DNA of 64,000 nucleotides from Pseudomonadota bacterium (GCA_023387735.1 JAEWHP010000046.1:1-64000); one strand, 5' to 3'. Positions 27,889-39,345 are shown, counted from the first letter of the stretch. The notes: a model not told the origin generated them from the letters alone. A program made the numbers and translations.

Positions 27889-29634
27889 TCAGGCCGCCCG
27901 CACCGAATCCAGGAACTTGCCGACTTCGAGCTTGAGGCGGTTGGAGTCGCTGGACAGCGACTGCGCGGCCGAGAGCACCTGCGCCGATGCCGAGCCGGTC
28001 TCGCTGGCGCCGCGCTGGACGTCGGTGATATTGGAGGAAACCTGCTGGGTGCCATGCGCCGCCTGCTGCACGTTGCGCGAGATTTCCTGCGTCGCAGCGC
28101 CCTGCTCTTCCACCGCCGCCGCAATGGTCGAGGCGATCTCGGACAGCCTCTCGATGGTGCCGCTGATTTCCTTGATTGCATGCACCGATTCCTGGGTCGC
28201 GCCCTGAATACCGGTAATCTGCTGGCTGATCTCGCCGGTGGCCTTCGCAGTCTGTTCGGCGAGCGCCTTCACTTCCGAAGCCACCACCGCAAAGCCGCGG
28301 CCGGCCTCGCCGGCGCGCGCCGCCTCGATGGTGGCGTTGAGCGCCAGCAGATTGGTCTGGCCTGCGATGGTGTTGATGAGTTCGACGACGTCGCCGATGC
28401 GGGCGGCCGCCTTCGACAATTCGCCGACACGGTCGTTGGTCGCGCGCGCCTGGTCGACGGCCTCGCCCGCCATCCGGGCCGATTCCTGCACCTGTCGGCT
28501 GATCTCGTTGACCGAGGAGGACAGTTCCTCCGTCGCCGAAGCAACCGACTGCACGTTGGTGGACGCTTCTTCCGAAGCCGCCGCCACCATGGTCGTGACT
28601 TCCTGCGCGCGCTCGGCGGTGGATGTCAGCGTGCCGGCGGACGCTTCGAGTTCGGTCGAGGCGGATGACACGGTTTCGACGATCTCGCCGACGGCGGCCT
28701 CGAACGAGTTGGCGAGCTTGACCATGTCGGCCTTGCGCTGCTGCGCGGCGACCTGGTCCTGCTTGATTTTCGCTTCCGCCTCCTCACGGGCCTTTTGTTC
28801 GGAGACGACCTTGAACTTCTCGACGGCGCCGGCGACCGCGCCCAGTTCGTCCTTGCGGCCGAGGCCGGGCAGCACCACCGCGAAATTGCCGCCGGCGAGT
28901 TCTTCCATCGACACGCTCAACGCCCGCATCGGGCGGCTGATCGTGAAGTAGGAGAAGATGCTGCTTCCGATCAACAACAGGATCGTGCCGATGCCCAACG
29001 CCAGCGCCTCCCATTCCGCCGTTGCCATTTCCCGCGCGGCCTCGGCGGCCTGCTCCTCGACGCCATGCTTGGCGAAATCAGCGATCTGGTTGGCAAGCGT
29101 CTCGATTTCGGCAGCAATCGGCAGCGTGACCTCGCGGGCGATGCGGACGGCCTCGTCGTTCAGCTTTGCAATCCGCGCCGCGTCAGCGCTACCTGCGGCG
29201 GCGATCGCTTCGGTACGAACGGCCACGATCTGCTGGGCGCCCTTCGCGTAATCTGCCGCCCGCACCTTCAGCTTCTCGATGCGGGCGTGGTTCTCGGCCG
29301 ACTTGGACAACTTGAGCATCTCGTCGGCGAACTTGTTTACCGAGCCGAGGCGAGCCGTAAGATAATCGTTCGCCTTCTGCATATCGGCAGATGTGCTGGC
29401 GAGACGAAGATCGCGGATGCCGATCTGCATGCCGCGGATCGACGCTTTTGCGTCGACCGCATCTCGCGCGATCGTCTGCTGCGCCGCCATGCGCGCCTCA
29501 TGATCGCGCGTCGTCGCATTGGCCCCCAACTGGACAATCACCATCGTGGCAACAAGCACAACGCCGAGGCCCGAGGCGATGCCGAGCTTGACGCCAATGG
29601 ATAGATTCTGAATGAGGCGGGTGATACCGGACAT
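27889..29634 (-). CDS. Methyl-accepting chemotaxis protein 1 (helical periplasmic sensor)
   Basis: A 581-residue chemoreceptor in the inner membrane. TM1 spans about 16-37, a helical periplasmic domain about 38-208, TM2 about 209-230, HAMP about 231-285, then the signalling bundle. The hairpin tip reads [24 protein letters not shown], which binds CheA and CheW. The C-terminus ends FLDSVRAA with no CheR-tethering pentapeptide. The start ATG 29632-29634 has AAGGA upstream. The open frame extends 51 codons, mostly non-conserved. It is the first in a set of four receptors. Confidence 0.94.
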   Translation of the reverse strand: MSGITRLIQNLSIGVKLGIASGLGVVLVATMVIVQLGANATTRDHEARMAAQQTIARDAVDAKASIRGMQIGIRDLRLASTSADMQKANDYLTARLGSVNKFADEMLKLSKSAENHARIEKLKVRAADYAKGAQQIVAVRTEAIAAAGSADAARIAKLNDEAVRIAREVTLPIAAEIETLANQIADFAKHGVEEQAAEAAREMATAEWEALALGIGTILLLIGSSIFSYFTISRPMRALSVSMEELAGGNFAVVLPGLGRKDELGAVAGAVEKFKVVSEQKAREEAEAKIKQDQVAAQQRKADMVKLANSFEAAVGEIVETVSSASTELEASAGTLTSTAERAQEVTTMVAAASEEASTNVQSVASATEELSSSVNEISRQVQESARMAGEAVDQARATNDRVGELSKAAARIGDVVELINTIAGQTNLLALNATIEAARAGEAGRGFAVVASEVKALAEQTAKATGEISQQITGIQGATQESVHAIKEISGTIERLSEIASTIAAAVEEQGAATQEISRNVQQAAHGTQQVSSNITDVQRGASETGSASAQVLSAAQSLSSDSNRLKLEVGKFLDSVRAA

Positions 29635-29886
29635 AAGTCGCGTCCTTGAAAACGAGAAAAATAAATCGCAGTGATGCCGTCCGCTTCCCGTGCAACGGGA
29701 TGCGTCCAAGGAAGTGCCGGGCCGGATTGGACGAGCCCGTTCGCCGCGAACGAAGGACTCCTGCGGCCATTGACCACAGAGCGGCACTCATGGTCGCCAA
29801 GGTTCCATACGGTGGTTAATGGCGTATAAATGGGCACAGCGGGGCAGTTGGTAGAATTACGGAGACCGCTCGTTATCTTCTCAGCA
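29635..29886. promoter_or_regulatory. Upstream region of chemoreceptor 1 / 3' of AraC-type gene
   Basis: 252 bp without a supported gene. It must hold the chemoreceptor promoter on the minus strand. The TAAATGGCG... part near 29815-29830 is AT-rich, but no clear operator or hairpin is seen. Confidence 0.3.
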
Positions 29887-30918
29887 TCATGACAAATCAC
29901 TCGGATGCCTGCGGGCAGCCAACAGGGTCTGCTGCGGTGTTTCGCCGAACACGTCGCGGTACAGCGAGGTGAATTCGCCCATGTGCCAGAAACCGTTCAC
30001 GAGCGCGACCGCCTTGACCGATTGCTGCGGTGGCCCGGCTACCAGTTGCTGACGCACGCTCCACAGGCGGCGAAGGCGCGTATAGCGGTGCATGCTCATG
30101 CCGCGAACGGCTACCACGGCGTTGTGCAGCGTTCGTACCGATACGCCCAGCCGCCGCGCAACGTCGGCGCTGTACACGGTCTTGCCGGCGTTGGCGGTGA
30201 GGTACTCATCGAATTTCCTGACCAGCGCCAGGTAGTGGCTCAAGCTCAGGCGCTTGCCATCGTATCTTGGCAGCCCCGCGTCCATCGCCAGGTCAATCGC
30301 CTGCAGAAGCGACTCTTCGATGCTTTCGATCGCGTTGGGTTGCAACAGCGCGTCCGGCGAATAGGAGGCGAGCTTCAGCGCGTCGCACGTGATCGCCTGA
30401 AGCGCTTCGACTCTGGCGGGCTGGGTCGCGACCAACCGCGCGCCATCATCCTCGCAGGGCCAGCCCCGATCGTCGATGTCATCGAAATGCACGATACCGA
30501 TCAGGTTTGCTTGCGGCTCGACGATCTCGCAAGCGGCGCGGCCCTTGATCAGCATGAGGGACGGCGCGCGGCCTTCCACGCCATTGAGGATGAACGAGGC
30601 CTCGTCATTCATTGGAAAGTAGACCAACGCGCCGCTCGTGAAATATCTCGCCTGAAGAATTCGCGGGAATGTCCGCTGCAGATACACTGAGCAGGATTTC
30701 AGCCGCAATGAGGCGAACGAGGCCGCAAAACCGCGGCAGTGCAGCGGAATGCTCCTTGTGTCACCAAGCCCTTCGATACTCCGGAAATGATCGAAATCCG
30801 GAGAACGGCTTATCTTCAGGAAATCCGACTCAACGAGTTCATTAAGCAACGTCACGCGGCGGTCATCCGGGCCGTCGCCAGCGCTCGTCGCAAAAAGCGA
30901 AAAAAGCTGCGCTGACAA
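29887..30918 (-). CDS. AraC-family transcriptional regulator
   Basis: A 343-residue regulator. The C-terminal domain shows two helix-turn-helix units: SADVARRLGVSVRTLHNAVVAVRG and VKAVALVNGFWHMGEFTSLYRDVFGETPQQTL. The N-terminal ~200 residues resemble the AraC-type ligand-binding domain. It lies among the four chemoreceptor genes, transcribed in the same direction. The only in-frame start in the longest frame is TTG 30916-30918 without a good ribosome site; a GTG 21 codons downstream (Val22) is an alternative. The target genes are unknown. Confidence 0.88.
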   Translation of the reverse strand: MSAQLFSLFATSAGDGPDDRRVTLLNELVESDFLKISRSPDFDHFRSIEGLGDTRSIPLHCRGFAASFASLRLKSCSVYLQRTFPRILQARYFTSGALVYFPMNDEASFILNGVEGRAPSLMLIKGRAACEIVEPQANLIGIVHFDDIDDRGWPCEDDGARLVATQPARVEALQAITCDALKLASYSPDALLQPNAIESIEESLLQAIDLAMDAGLPRYDGKRLSLSHYLALVRKFDEYLTANAGKTVYSADVARRLGVSVRTLHNAVVAVRGMSMHRYTRLRRLWSVRQQLVAGPPQQSVKAVALVNGFWHMGEFTSLYRDVFGETPQQTLLAARRHPSDLS

Positions 30919-31307
30919 GAATTGAAAAAATCATGCGCGCAACTTGGCCACAGCAGGTCCGCGCACCGATGCGCGTTGCCATGAACGTAGCGTCTTTAAG
31001 TTCTGAGCCGTCTTCATTGACGGAGAACGCGTGGCATCGCGATTTGACGACGCGACGGGATACTACTGAATTCTCACGGCCTTCGGTACTCGATGGCCGA
31101 ATTCGGACGCCGTTTTCGCTCAAAGCGATTTGTTGCTGTGCACCGCAATCGACTTTCAGTCGTCCAACAATACATTGATACCGCAACACGTCTCGAGAAC
31201 GCCGGTCGCCCACCGCATTTTCACGCACCAAAACCATGCTGATTCGGCAGCAGTCGACCGCGAGGCCGGCGTGAGACGCCGGCCTGCGGGTCAGGCGATC
31301 CGGATGA
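30919..31307. other. 389-bp gap with no supported gene
   Basis: Separates AraC-type and chemoreceptor 2 genes on the minus strand. The left part must hold the AraC promoter. It has weak AT-rich spots (ATTGAAAAAATCATG, AACAATACATTGATACC) and several short open frames without family resemblance or ribosome sites. The only clear structure is the hairpin at 31263-31285. I call no gene here. Confidence 0.5.
31263..31285 (-). terminator. Hairpin terminator of chemoreceptor 2
   Basis: AGGCCGGCGT pairs perfectly with ACGCCGGCCT around the 3-base loop GAG. It is placed 23 bp past the receptor stop on the minus strand. No U tract follows, so efficiency is uncertain. Confidence 0.6.
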
Positions 31308-33008
31308 TCAAGCCGCTCGCACCGAGTTCAGGAACCTCCCGACCTCGAGCTTCAGACGGTTGCTGTCGCCTGACAGCGACTGCGCCGCCGCAAGCACCTG
31401 CGAGGAGGCCGAACCGGTTTCGCTGGCACCGCGCTGCACGTCGGCGATGTTGGCGGAGACCTGCTCGGTACCCTGGGCCGCCTGCTGCACGTTGCGGGAG
31501 ATTTCCTGCGTCGCCGCACCCTGCTCTTCCACCGCGGCAGCGATCGTCGATGAAATCTCCGACAGCTTCTCGATGGTGCCGCTGATCGCGTGGATCGCGT
31601 TCACCGATTCCTGCGTCGCCGCCTGGATGCCGGATATCTGCTGGCCGATCTCGCCGGTGGCCTTTGCAGTCTGCTCCGCCAGCGCCTTCACTTCGGACGC
31701 GACGACGGCGAAGCCGCGGCCGGCCTCGCCGGCGCGCGCCGCCTCGATGGTGGCGTTGAGCGCCAGCAGATTGGTCTGACCCGCAATGGTGTTGATCAGT
31801 TCGACGACGTCGCCGATCCGGGTCGCCGCTTTCGACAGTTCGCTGACGCGGTCGTTGGTGGTGCGCGCCTGGTCCACCGCGTCGTTGGCCATGCGCGCCG
31901 ACGCCTGCACCTGACGGCTGATCTCGTTGACGGAAGACGCCATCTCCTCGGTCGCCGAGGCCACCGACTGCACGTTGGTGGAGGCTTCTTCGGAAGCAGC
32001 CGCTACGGTCGCGGTGAGTTGCTGCGCGCGCTCCGCCGTCGTCGTCAGCGTGCCCGCCGAGACCTCGAGCTGGCTTGACGCCGACGACACGGCCTCGACG
32101 ATCTGACCGACCGCCGCCTCGAAATCGTTGGCCATCTTGTTCATGTCTGCCTTGCGGCTGGAGGCCGTGCGGGTCGCCGCTTCGCGCTGCTCAGCCTCGA
32201 GCGCCTGCCGCGCAACCGCATTGCCCTTGAAAATCTCGACGGCCTCGGCCATCTCGCCGACCTCGTCGCCGCGTCCGATACCGGGCACCTCGACGGCAAG
32301 GTTGCCGCCGGCGAGGTCGTTCATGGCCGCCGTCATGTGCCGCAACGGACTGGTGATGCTGCGCGCCACCAGCATCGATACCGCGAGCGCGAACAGTATG
32401 ATCATTCCTGCCGCGATCAGCGATCGCTGTGTCGAAGCCCAGGTCTGTGCATTCAGATCGTCGATGTAGACGCCGGTGCCGATGACCCAGTTCCAGGGCG
32501 CGAAGCCGACCACATAGGAGAGCTTGGGCTGGGGCTTTTCGAAGCCGGGCTTGGGCCACTCGTAGGGAACGAAGCCCGCACCGCTCTTCTTGACGGTGTC
32601 GACGAAATCGACGAACAGGAACTTGCCGTTGGGGTCCTTGTAGCCCGAAAGATCATTGCCGTTCATTTCGGGCTTGATCGGATGCATCACCATCTTCGGA
32701 TGCATGTCGTTGATCCAGTAATAGTCGTTGCTGCCGTAGCGCAGCGCCGCGACCCGCGCCATCGCGCGCTTCTGCGCGTCCGCGGCCGAGACGTCGCCCT
32801 TCTGCGCAGCGGCATGCTCTTCCTTGACGATGCCGAGCGCCAATTCGCCGAGGTGTTTCAGCTCGATCTGCTTCTGCTGAAGCAGGCTCGACGCCATTTC
32901 GCGCGAGCCGAGGAAGGTGATGCCCAGCAGCCCGACGCAGCTGAGACAAATGAGGGCATAGATTTTCCGGCCAACGGTCATCCTGGCCTGACGGATCATT
33001 CCAACCAT
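31308..33008 (-). CDS. Methyl-accepting chemotaxis protein 2 (single-Cache sensor)
   Basis: A 566-residue receptor. TM1 is at about 15-34, then an sCache_2-type periplasmic domain at about 35-190, recognised by [17 protein letters not shown] and [23 protein letters not shown]2 is at about 196-215, followed by HAMP and the signalling bundle with [24 protein letters not shown]. sCache_2 domains often bind small carboxylates such as C2-C4 acids. The start ATG 33006-33008 with GCGGAG upstream is better than a GTG nine codons earlier. No CheR pentapeptide. Confidence 0.95.
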   Translation of the reverse strand: MVGMIRQARMTVGRKIYALICLSCVGLLGITFLGSREMASSLLQQKQIELKHLGELALGIVKEEHAAAQKGDVSAADAQKRAMARVAALRYGSNDYYWINDMHPKMVMHPIKPEMNGNDLSGYKDPNGKFLFVDFVDTVKKSGAGFVPYEWPKPGFEKPQPKLSYVVGFAPWNWVIGTGVYIDDLNAQTWASTQRSLIAAGMIILFALAVSMLVARSITSPLRHMTAAMNDLAGGNLAVEVPGIGRGDEVGEMAEAVEIFKGNAVARQALEAEQREAATRTASSRKADMNKMANDFEAAVGQIVEAVSSASSQLEVSAGTLTTTAERAQQLTATVAAASEEASTNVQSVASATEEMASSVNEISRQVQASARMANDAVDQARTTNDRVSELSKAATRIGDVVELINTIAGQTNLLALNATIEAARAGEAGRGFAVVASEVKALAEQTAKATGEIGQQISGIQAATQESVNAIHAISGTIEKLSEISSTIAAAVEEQGAATQEISRNVQQAAQGTEQVSANIADVQRGASETGSASSQVLAAAQSLSGDSNRLKLEVGRFLNSVRAA

Positions 33009-33142
33009 GCTTGATCTCCGCGCATCGAGGGGCACTGCCCGGCTCTGCGCGGAATCGTAGCGGTCGACCGCTGGCTTCCCGTTAACGGATGCTCAGTAGA
33101 TATACTGAATTTCCGGTTTATCGGATCGAATAGGCCGCGACT

Positions 33143-35173
33143 CTATGCCGCCCGCACCGAGTTGAGGAACCTGCCGACCTCGAGCTTGAGGCGGTTGCTG
33201 TCCGACGACAACGACTGGGCCGAGGAGAGCACCTGCGAGGACGCCGATCCGGTCTCGCCCGCGCCCCGCTGCACGTCGGTGATGTTGGACGAAACCTGGT
33301 GCGTGCCCTGCGCTGCCTGTTGCACGTTGCGTGAGATCTCCTGGGTCGCGGCGCCCTGCTCTTCCACGGCGGCCGCAATGGTCGAGGAAATCTCGGACAG
33401 CTTCTCGATGGTGGTGCTGATCGCCTGGATCGCCCCAACCGACTCCTGGGTCGCGGCCTGGATCCCGGTGATCTGCTGGCCGATCTCGCCGGTCGCCTTC
33501 GAAGTCTGCTCGGCCAATGCCTTCACCTCGGAAGCCACGACGGCGAAGCCGCGGCCGGCATCGCCGGCACGCGCCGCCTCGATGGTGGCGTTGAGCGCCA
33601 GCAGGTTGGTCTGCTCGGCGATGGTGTTGATGAGCTCGACCACGGCGCCGATCCGGGCGGCCGCCTTGGATAGTTCGCTCACCCTCTCATTGGTGGTGCG
33701 GGCCTGGTCGACGGCCTCGTTGGCCATCCGCGCCGATTCCTGGACCTGACGGCTGATCTCGGTGATCGATGACGCCATCTCCTCGGTGGCCGACGCCACC
33801 GACTGCACATTGGCGGTGGCCTCCCCGGAAGCCGCGGCCACCATCGTCGTCAGTTCCTGGGCACGTTCGGCCGTTGCCGTCAGCGTGCTGGCAGAAGCTT
33901 CGAGTTCGGTCGAGGCCGACGACACGGTCTCGACGATCTCGCCGACCGCGCCTTCGAAATCGTCGGCGAGCTTGATCATCTCTTCCTTGCGTCGCTGCGC
34001 GGCGACCAGGTCCTGCTTGACCTTTGCCTCGGCCTCTTCGCGCGCCTTCAGCTCGGCATTCTCGCGAATGACGGTCACCGTCTTCGCAAGATCGCCGATT
34101 TCGTCGCCGCGGCTGGCGCCGGGAATGACCACATCGAGATTGCCGCCGGCCATCTCGGCCAGCGCCCCGTTCAGGCGCGTCATCGGACGCGAGACGCCGA
34201 GGAAGGTGAACACGACTGAGGCGATCAGCGAGATGACGACGACGATGGCGATGATCAGGCTGATCTGGTTGGCCTGGGCGGTATCGGCCATGACTTCATC
34301 CTTGGAGGTCATGGCGCGCTTCTGCGCCCCCTCGACGGTTGCTTCCATCAGTTCGGCGGCTTCCGCGGCGGGCTTCACCGTGCGGTTGATGATGATGTCG
34401 TTCTTCAAACGCTCGGTCTTCACGGCCTCCTCGTTGGCGGCCAGGAAGCGCTTGACGATCGAGGACAGCGAACTGACCACGACCAGCAGATCGCGGTCAT
34501 CGGCCTCGCCACGCAGCTTGTTGAAGACGTCCTTCAGCGAATTCTCGGTCTTTGTGATCTGCGCGATCAGGCCGGGATCGCCGGTCGCACCGAGTTTCCA
34601 GGCTGCCGCGCGCAACGCGTTCACCCTGGCATCGGCCAGAAACAGCAGCCGCTCGATATCGAGGCGATTGTCGAGTTTCTTCAGCGCCGGTGAATTCAAC
34701 TGGGTATCGAGCGCCTTGGTCCATTCATCCGAAACCGCCGAGCGCGTATCGATCTGCCCAAGCAGGGTGATCTGCGCCTTGGCGAGGTCTTCCACGGCGG
34801 CGCTAAAGCTCTCCGTCAGCGATTTGATCTTCTGCAGCCGCTCCCTGGTGTCCTGCCCCTGCGCGGCGGCGAGCGCCGATTCCAGTTCCTTCGCTTCGCT
34901 GGCCTTGTAGCGCTGCAGGTCGGCGATGGTCTTCTCGACTTCGGCGGGCGTCCTGGCCAGCCTGACGTCGCGGGCGGCGAGCTGGATCTTGCGCAGGTCG
35001 ATATGGGCGGACAGCGAATTGTCGGCCACGCGTTGCGACCGGCTGGCGCGCTCGCTGGACTGTTCGATGCTCGCTTCGGTCAGCATCTGGTTGGCCACCA
35101 TGCCAGCCGCCAGCAGGATGCCGACCGCGCCGGCCAAGCCCAGTTTGTTTCCGATACGATTGAGCTTGATCAT
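33143..35173 (-). CDS. Methyl-accepting chemotaxis protein 3 (long helical periplasmic domain)
   Basis: A 676-residue receptor, the longest of the four. TM1 spans about 8-29. The periplasmic domain of about 270 residues (30-303) is almost all helix, the size of HBM (helical bimodular) sensors. TM2 spans 304-326, then HAMP and the signalling bundle. The hairpin tip differs by a few residues: [23 protein letters not shown] sensors are known to bind organic acids, but the match here is by size and helicity only. The start ATG 35171-35173 is chosen over an upstream in-frame start. Confidence 0.93.
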   Translation of the reverse strand: MIKLNRIGNKLGLAGAVGILLAAGMVANQMLTEASIEQSSERASRSQRVADNSLSAHIDLRKIQLAARDVRLARTPAEVEKTIADLQRYKASEAKELESALAAAQGQDTRERLQKIKSLTESFSAAVEDLAKAQITLLGQIDTRSAVSDEWTKALDTQLNSPALKKLDNRLDIERLLFLADARVNALRAAAWKLGATGDPGLIAQITKTENSLKDVFNKLRGEADDRDLLVVVSSLSSIVKRFLAANEEAVKTERLKNDIIINRTVKPAAEAAELMEATVEGAQKRAMTSKDEVMADTAQANQISLIIAIVVVISLIASVVFTFLGVSRPMTRLNGALAEMAGGNLDVVIPGASRGDEIGDLAKTVTVIRENAELKAREEAEAKVKQDLVAAQRRKEEMIKLADDFEGAVGEIVETVSSASTELEASASTLTATAERAQELTTMVAAASGEATANVQSVASATEEMASSITEISRQVQESARMANEAVDQARTTNERVSELSKAAARIGAVVELINTIAEQTNLLALNATIEAARAGDAGRGFAVVASEVKALAEQTSKATGEIGQQITGIQAATQESVGAIQAISTTIEKLSEISSTIAAAVEEQGAATQEISRNVQQAAQGTHQVSSNITDVQRGAGETGSASSQVLSSAQSLSSDSNRLKLEVGRFLNSVRAA

Positions 35174-35343
35174 GGCAGCGACCCCAAATTCCCTGAAGCA
35201 GATTTTCTCGAACACCGAATTCGAAAAACAACCTGCGCATGCAGATTCCCAGCAGGTCGGCAGCCTAGCCAGAACCGGTTAATTTCCCTTGAAATGCCGG
35301 TACTCCTATGCGGTGCAGCCGCGTCAGATTCACGCAGAGCGCG

Positions 35344-35375
35344 AAAAAGCCCGACACCTTTCGGAGCCGGGCTTT
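35344..35375 (-). terminator. Rho-independent terminator of chemoreceptor 4
   Basis: AAAGCCCG and CGGGCTTT form an 8-bp stem, and the minus strand runs into TTTTT after it. It is placed just downstream of the receptor stop at 35396. It is the most classical terminator in the receptor block. Confidence 0.75.
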
Positions 35376-35395
35376 CGACGATCATAGCCCGGTTG

Positions 35396-37087
35396 TCAGG
35401 CTGCCCGGACCGACTCCAGAAACTTGCCGACCTCGTGCTTGAGCCGGTTGCTGTCGCTCGACAGCGACTGGGCGGCTGACAGCACCTGCGAGGAGGCCGC
35501 ACCGGTTTCGCCGGCCCCGCGCTGCACATCGGTGATGTTGGAGGAAACTTCCTGGGTGCCCTGGGCGGCCTGCTGGACGTTGCGGGAGATTTCCTGCGTC
35601 GCCGCGCCCTGCTCTTCCACCGCTGCCGCGATGGTCGAGGAGATCTCGGCCAGTTTCTCGATGGTGGTGCTGATCTCCTTGATCGCATTCACCGAATCCT
35701 GAGTCGCGCCCTGGATGCCGGTGATCTGCTGGCTGATCTCGCCGGTGGCCTTGGCGGTCTGCTCCGCCAGCGCCTTGACCTCCGACGCCACGACCGCAAA
35801 GCCGCGGCCGGCCTCGCCGGCGCGCGCCGCTTCGATGGTGGCGTTGAGCGCCAACAGGTTGGTCTGGCCCGCGATGGTGTTGATCAGTTCGACGACGTCG
35901 CCGATGCGGCTCGCCGCCTTCGACAATTCGCTGACACGGTCGTTGGTGACGCGGGCCTGGCCGACGGCATCGGTCGCCATCCGCGCCGATTCCTGCACCT
36001 GGCGGCTGATCTCGGTGACGGAGGACGAGAGTTCCTCGGTCGCCGACGCCACCGACTGCACATTGGTCGTGGCTTCCTCGGAAGCGGCGGCCACCGCCGA
36101 TGTCAGCGTCTGCGACCGCTGGGCATTCGCCGACAGCGTGCCGGCCGAGGCTTCGAGCTGGGTCGAAGCCGACGACACGGTCTGGACGATCTCGCCGATC
36201 ACGTTCTCGAAACCGCGGGTAATGCCGTCGACGCGGCGGCCGCGTTCGATCTTGGCTTCCGCATCCACCGCCGCGGCCTCGTCGGTTGCCTTCTTGGCGA
36301 TCAGCGCCTCCTTGAACACCTGCAGGGTGTCCGCCATGGCGCCAATCTCGGTCTTCTCGCCCTGATGCGGCACTTCCGCGCTCAGATCGCCCTGGCCCAG
36401 CGCCTGCATCGGCGTGACGATGGAGGCGATCCCATCGGAGACGTCGCGAACCAGATAGTAGCTGACGGCGATGCCGCCGACGACGGCCATGCCGAGGATC
36501 GCAGCGAGCATCATGAAGGCGGAAGCGTAATCGTCGGCGGCCTCGCGGGCGGCCTTGTCGGCGCCGGCGTTGTTGAGATCGACGCTCTTTCTCAGAACGG
36601 CGTCGGCGTCCAGGCCGATCTTGTTCACGGTATACGTGTTCAAATCGTGCGCTTCCGTCGGCATCTTGCCGGCCGCCGCGCGGGACAGTGCCATCACCTC
36701 CTGCGTTCCCTTGCGGTACTTGTCCCAGAGCTGCGACCATTCGCCATACAACGCGCGTTCTTCAGGCGATGTGATCATCGGCTCATAGGTCGCGCGTATC
36801 TTCGTGTTGGCCTCGATGACCGTCGCCAGCGTCTTCTCCATCGCCAGCTTCTCGTCGAGCGTCTCACTCAGCATGTGCTCGCGGATCACGTTGCGGTAGG
36901 TAATGACGCCGGCGCGCAGGTCACCCAGCGCACGGACGCTCGGCAGCCAGTTCTTCGTGATGTCGACCGTGCTGGCGTTGATGGCCCGCATGTTCTTGAC
37001 CGCGAGCAGTCCCATGCCCGTCATGGCGACGAGCAGGAAGGCGACCACGGAGATGATCTTGGTGCGGATCGAGTATTTCGCAAGCAT
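35396..37087 (-). CDS. Methyl-accepting chemotaxis protein 4 (four-helix-bundle sensor)
   Basis: A 563-residue receptor. TM1 is at about 11-31; a periplasmic four-helix bundle (4HB_MCP type) at about 32-188 contains [21 protein letters not shown]2 is at about 189-211; HAMP and signalling bundle follow. Tip: [24 protein letters not shown]. The C-terminus FLESVRAA matches the other three. ATG 37085-37087 is the only sensible start. It is followed by a rho-independent terminator, so it has its own message. Confidence 0.94.
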   Translation of the reverse strand: MLAKYSIRTKIISVVAFLLVAMTGMGLLAVKNMRAINASTVDITKNWLPSVRALGDLRAGVITYRNVIREHMLSETLDEKLAMEKTLATVIEANTKIRATYEPMITSPEERALYGEWSQLWDKYRKGTQEVMALSRAAAGKMPTEAHDLNTYTVNKIGLDADAVLRKSVDLNNAGADKAAREAADDYASAFMMLAAILGMAVVGGIAVSYYLVRDVSDGIASIVTPMQALGQGDLSAEVPHQGEKTEIGAMADTLQVFKEALIAKKATDEAAAVDAEAKIERGRRVDGITRGFENVIGEIVQTVSSASTQLEASAGTLSANAQRSQTLTSAVAAASEEATTNVQSVASATEELSSSVTEISRQVQESARMATDAVGQARVTNDRVSELSKAASRIGDVVELINTIAGQTNLLALNATIEAARAGEAGRGFAVVASEVKALAEQTAKATGEISQQITGIQGATQDSVNAIKEISTTIEKLAEISSTIAAAVEEQGAATQEISRNVQQAAQGTQEVSSNITDVQRGAGETGAASSQVLSAAQSLSSDSNRLKHEVGKFLESVRAA

Positions 37088-37263
37088 GGCTTGAGTCTCT
37101 TGATTTTGAGCGCGGGAAACACGCCGAACGACGACAGGGCAGAATCACGCGAGCGATGCCCCGCGGGCATCAAACCCGTCACTCCCTGAGGTTGCGTTAA
37201 CGTGTAGTCCGGTAAAATTACGGGCGCTCAGTTTTGTGCGTCCGAAAAGAATCCCCGAAGCGA

Positions 37264-38541
37264 TCAGCGCATCAGCTTGAGTGCGTCGGAGAAAAACTCC
37301 GCCCCGCCGAAATTGCCCGATTTGAGTGCAAGCAACATTTCGCCCTTGTCGGCGCCCACGGCGCGCAAAACCGGCACGCCTGCAGCGATTTCCGCACCAA
37401 CGAGGAATCCGGGAATGCGCAGCCGGTCGACGACGGCGCCCGAAGTTTCACCACCGGCTATCACCAGCCGCCGCACCCCCGACTGCACCAGCCCCTCGGC
37501 GATGTCGGCCATCGCCTGCTCGATGGCATGTCCGGCTGCATCGCGGCCATGACGAGATTGCAGAGCTGCAACCTGATCCGGCGTCGAGCTGCTCGCGATC
37601 AGGATCGGGCCGCCGCTGATTCGGTCCGCGGCCCAGGCCAGCGCCCGCCGCGCCTCGGCAGGCCCGGCGATGATCTGTTCGGGATCGAGATGCAGTACGG
37701 CCATCGTCTTCTCGGCGTTCGCGACCTGCTGCAGGGTCGCCTGCGAACAGCTTCCGGCCAGGCACGCCGCCGGGCCGCCGACCGTTGCGCCGGACACCGC
37801 GCCCGCCGCGCTCGATTTGACCTTGCCGGAGGCGACCAGCGCCCGGGCAAGGCCGAGGCCGATGCCGGAAGCGCCAACCGACAGCCGGTGATCCAGCGCG
37901 ACAGCGCCGATGGTTTCGAGATCGCGGTCGAACACCGCGTCGATCACAGCGGCGCCGACGCCACCCCTGGCGAGGTCGGCGAGGCGCCCGCGCACGGCTT
38001 CCGCGCCGCGCGAGAGCGTGGCGAGATCGACCAGGCCAACTTTGCTCCGGCTCTGGCGCGCCAGCACCCGCACCAGATTGGAGTCGTGCATCGGGTTGAG
38101 CGGATGATCCTTCAGCGGGCTTTCGTTCAGCGGCACGGCGCCCACGAACAGATTGCCCTGATAGACAGTCCGGCCGGTTTCCGGAAACGCCGGCGTCACC
38201 AGCACGATGGCGTCGCCGGAATCGGCGCGCAGCGCGTCCATGACAGGGCCGATATTGCCGGCATCGGTGGAGTCGAAAGTCGAACAGATTTTGAACAACA
38301 CGTGACCGGCGCCGCGGCCGCGCAGCCATTTCTCGGCGGCGCGCGAACGGTCGACCGCAACATCAGCCTCGATCGAGCGGCTCTTGAGCGACACCACCAC
38401 CGCATCGACCTCGGGCAGCGCGAGGTCGTCGGACGGCACGCCGATGGTCTGCACCGTGCGCAGGCCCTGACGGGTCAGCATGTTGGCGAGGTCGGAAGCG
38501 CCGGTATAATCGTCGGCGATGCAGCCCAAAGACAGTTTCAC
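37264..38541 (-). CDS. otnK: 3-oxo-tetronate kinase
   Basis: A 425-residue four-carbon acid-sugar kinase: IADDYTGASDLANMLTRQG at the N-terminus, FKICSTFDSTDAGNIGPV, and C-terminal GGETSGAVVDRL with EMLLALKSGNFGG. It phosphorylates 3-oxo-tetronate at O4. The start overlaps the stop of otnI (ATGA at 38538-38541), so they are co-translated. It is the last gene of ltnD-otnI-otnK. The length fits the family. The set ends 176 bp from chemoreceptor 4. Confidence 0.93.
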   Translation of the reverse strand: MKLSLGCIADDYTGASDLANMLTRQGLRTVQTIGVPSDDLALPEVDAVVVSLKSRSIEADVAVDRSRAAEKWLRGRGAGHVLFKICSTFDSTDAGNIGPVMDALRADSGDAIVLVTPAFPETGRTVYQGNLFVGAVPLNESPLKDHPLNPMHDSNLVRVLARQSRSKVGLVDLATLSRGAEAVRGRLADLARGGVGAAVIDAVFDRDLETIGAVALDHRLSVGASGIGLGLARALVASGKVKSSAAGAVSGATVGGPAACLAGSCSQATLQQVANAEKTMAVLHLDPEQIIAGPAEARRALAWAADRISGGPILIASSSTPDQVAALQSRHGRDAAGHAIEQAMADIAEGLVQSGVRRLVIAGGETSGAVVDRLRIPGFLVGAEIAAGVPVLRAVGADKGEMLLALKSGNFGGAEFFSDALKLMR

Positions 38542-39320
38542 GGCTTCACTCCGGCGTAGGGCTTGAACCAGCCGAGCCCGTCGGTGGTCTTGGCCCGCGG
38601 ATTGTATTCGCAGCCGACAAAGCCGCCATAGCCGAGCCGGTCGAGCTCGGCAAACAGGAACGGATAGTTCAGCTCCTCACCGTCAGGCTCGTTGCGCGAC
38701 GGGATACTGGCGATCTGGACGTGGCCGATGATCGGCATCATCTCGCGCAGCCGCATCGTGACGTCGCCATGGATGATCTGGCAGTGATAGATGTCGAACT
38801 GCAGCTTCAGGTTCGGGATCTTCAGCTCGGCGATCAGGTCGCGCGCGAAACCGAAATCGTTGAGGAAATAGCCGGGCACGTTGCGGGCATTGATCGGCTC
38901 GATCACGACGTCGAGACCATGCGGCGCATAGAATTCAGCCGCCCATGCCACCGACTTGTAAAATTGCTCGACGGCCTTCGTATCGCTGCGGCTGGCGATG
39001 CCGGCCATCAGATGCAGGCGTTTGACGCCGGTGGCCCTGGCGTACGGAAGCGCCGTCTCGAGGCTTCGCTTCAGGTCGTCGAAGCGCGCAGGCAGCGCCG
39101 CAAATCCCTTCTCGCCGGCGTCCCAATTGCCGGGCGGCAGGTTGAACAGCGCCTGCGTCAGGCCATTGCGCTTCAGCCGCTCGCCGACCGTCTCCGCCGG
39201 ATGATCATAGGGAAACAGGAACTCGACCGACGTGAAGCCCGCGTTTGCCGCCGCATCAAAGCGGTCGAGAAACGGCACGTCAGTGAACATCATGGAGAGA
39301 TTGGCGGCAAAGCGCGGCAT
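38538..39320 (-). CDS. otnI: 2-oxo-tetronate isomerase (hydroxypyruvate isomerase family)
   Basis: A 260-residue TIM-barrel isomerase: RFAANLSMMFTDVPFLDRF at the start, LFNLPPGNWDAGEKG, VIEPINARNVPGYFL, LQFDIYHCQ and GHVQIASIPSRNEPD with the metal-binding acidic and His residues. In this context it converts 2-oxo-tetronate to 3-oxo-tetronate; a hydroxypyruvate isomerase activity (gcl-hyi pathway) is the alternative, less likely because otnK and ltnD flank it. Start ATG 39318-39320 has AGGAAGGGA upstream. Confidence 0.93.
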   Translation of the reverse strand: MPRFAANLSMMFTDVPFLDRFDAAANAGFTSVEFLFPYDHPAETVGERLKRNGLTQALFNLPPGNWDAGEKGFAALPARFDDLKRSLETALPYARATGVKRLHLMAGIASRSDTKAVEQFYKSVAWAAEFYAPHGLDVVIEPINARNVPGYFLNDFGFARDLIAELKIPNLKLQFDIYHCQIIHGDVTMRLREMMPIIGHVQIASIPSRNEPDGEELNYPFLFAELDRLGYGGFVGCEYNPRAKTTDGLGWFKPYAGVKP

Positions 39321-39345
39321 CGGACGTCCCTTCCTGATCCTGTTG

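Noticed and set aside
30863..31237. Minus-strand 124-codon frame between AraC and chemoreceptor 2
   Set aside because: No family resemblance, no ribosome site, and it overlaps the AraC start region.
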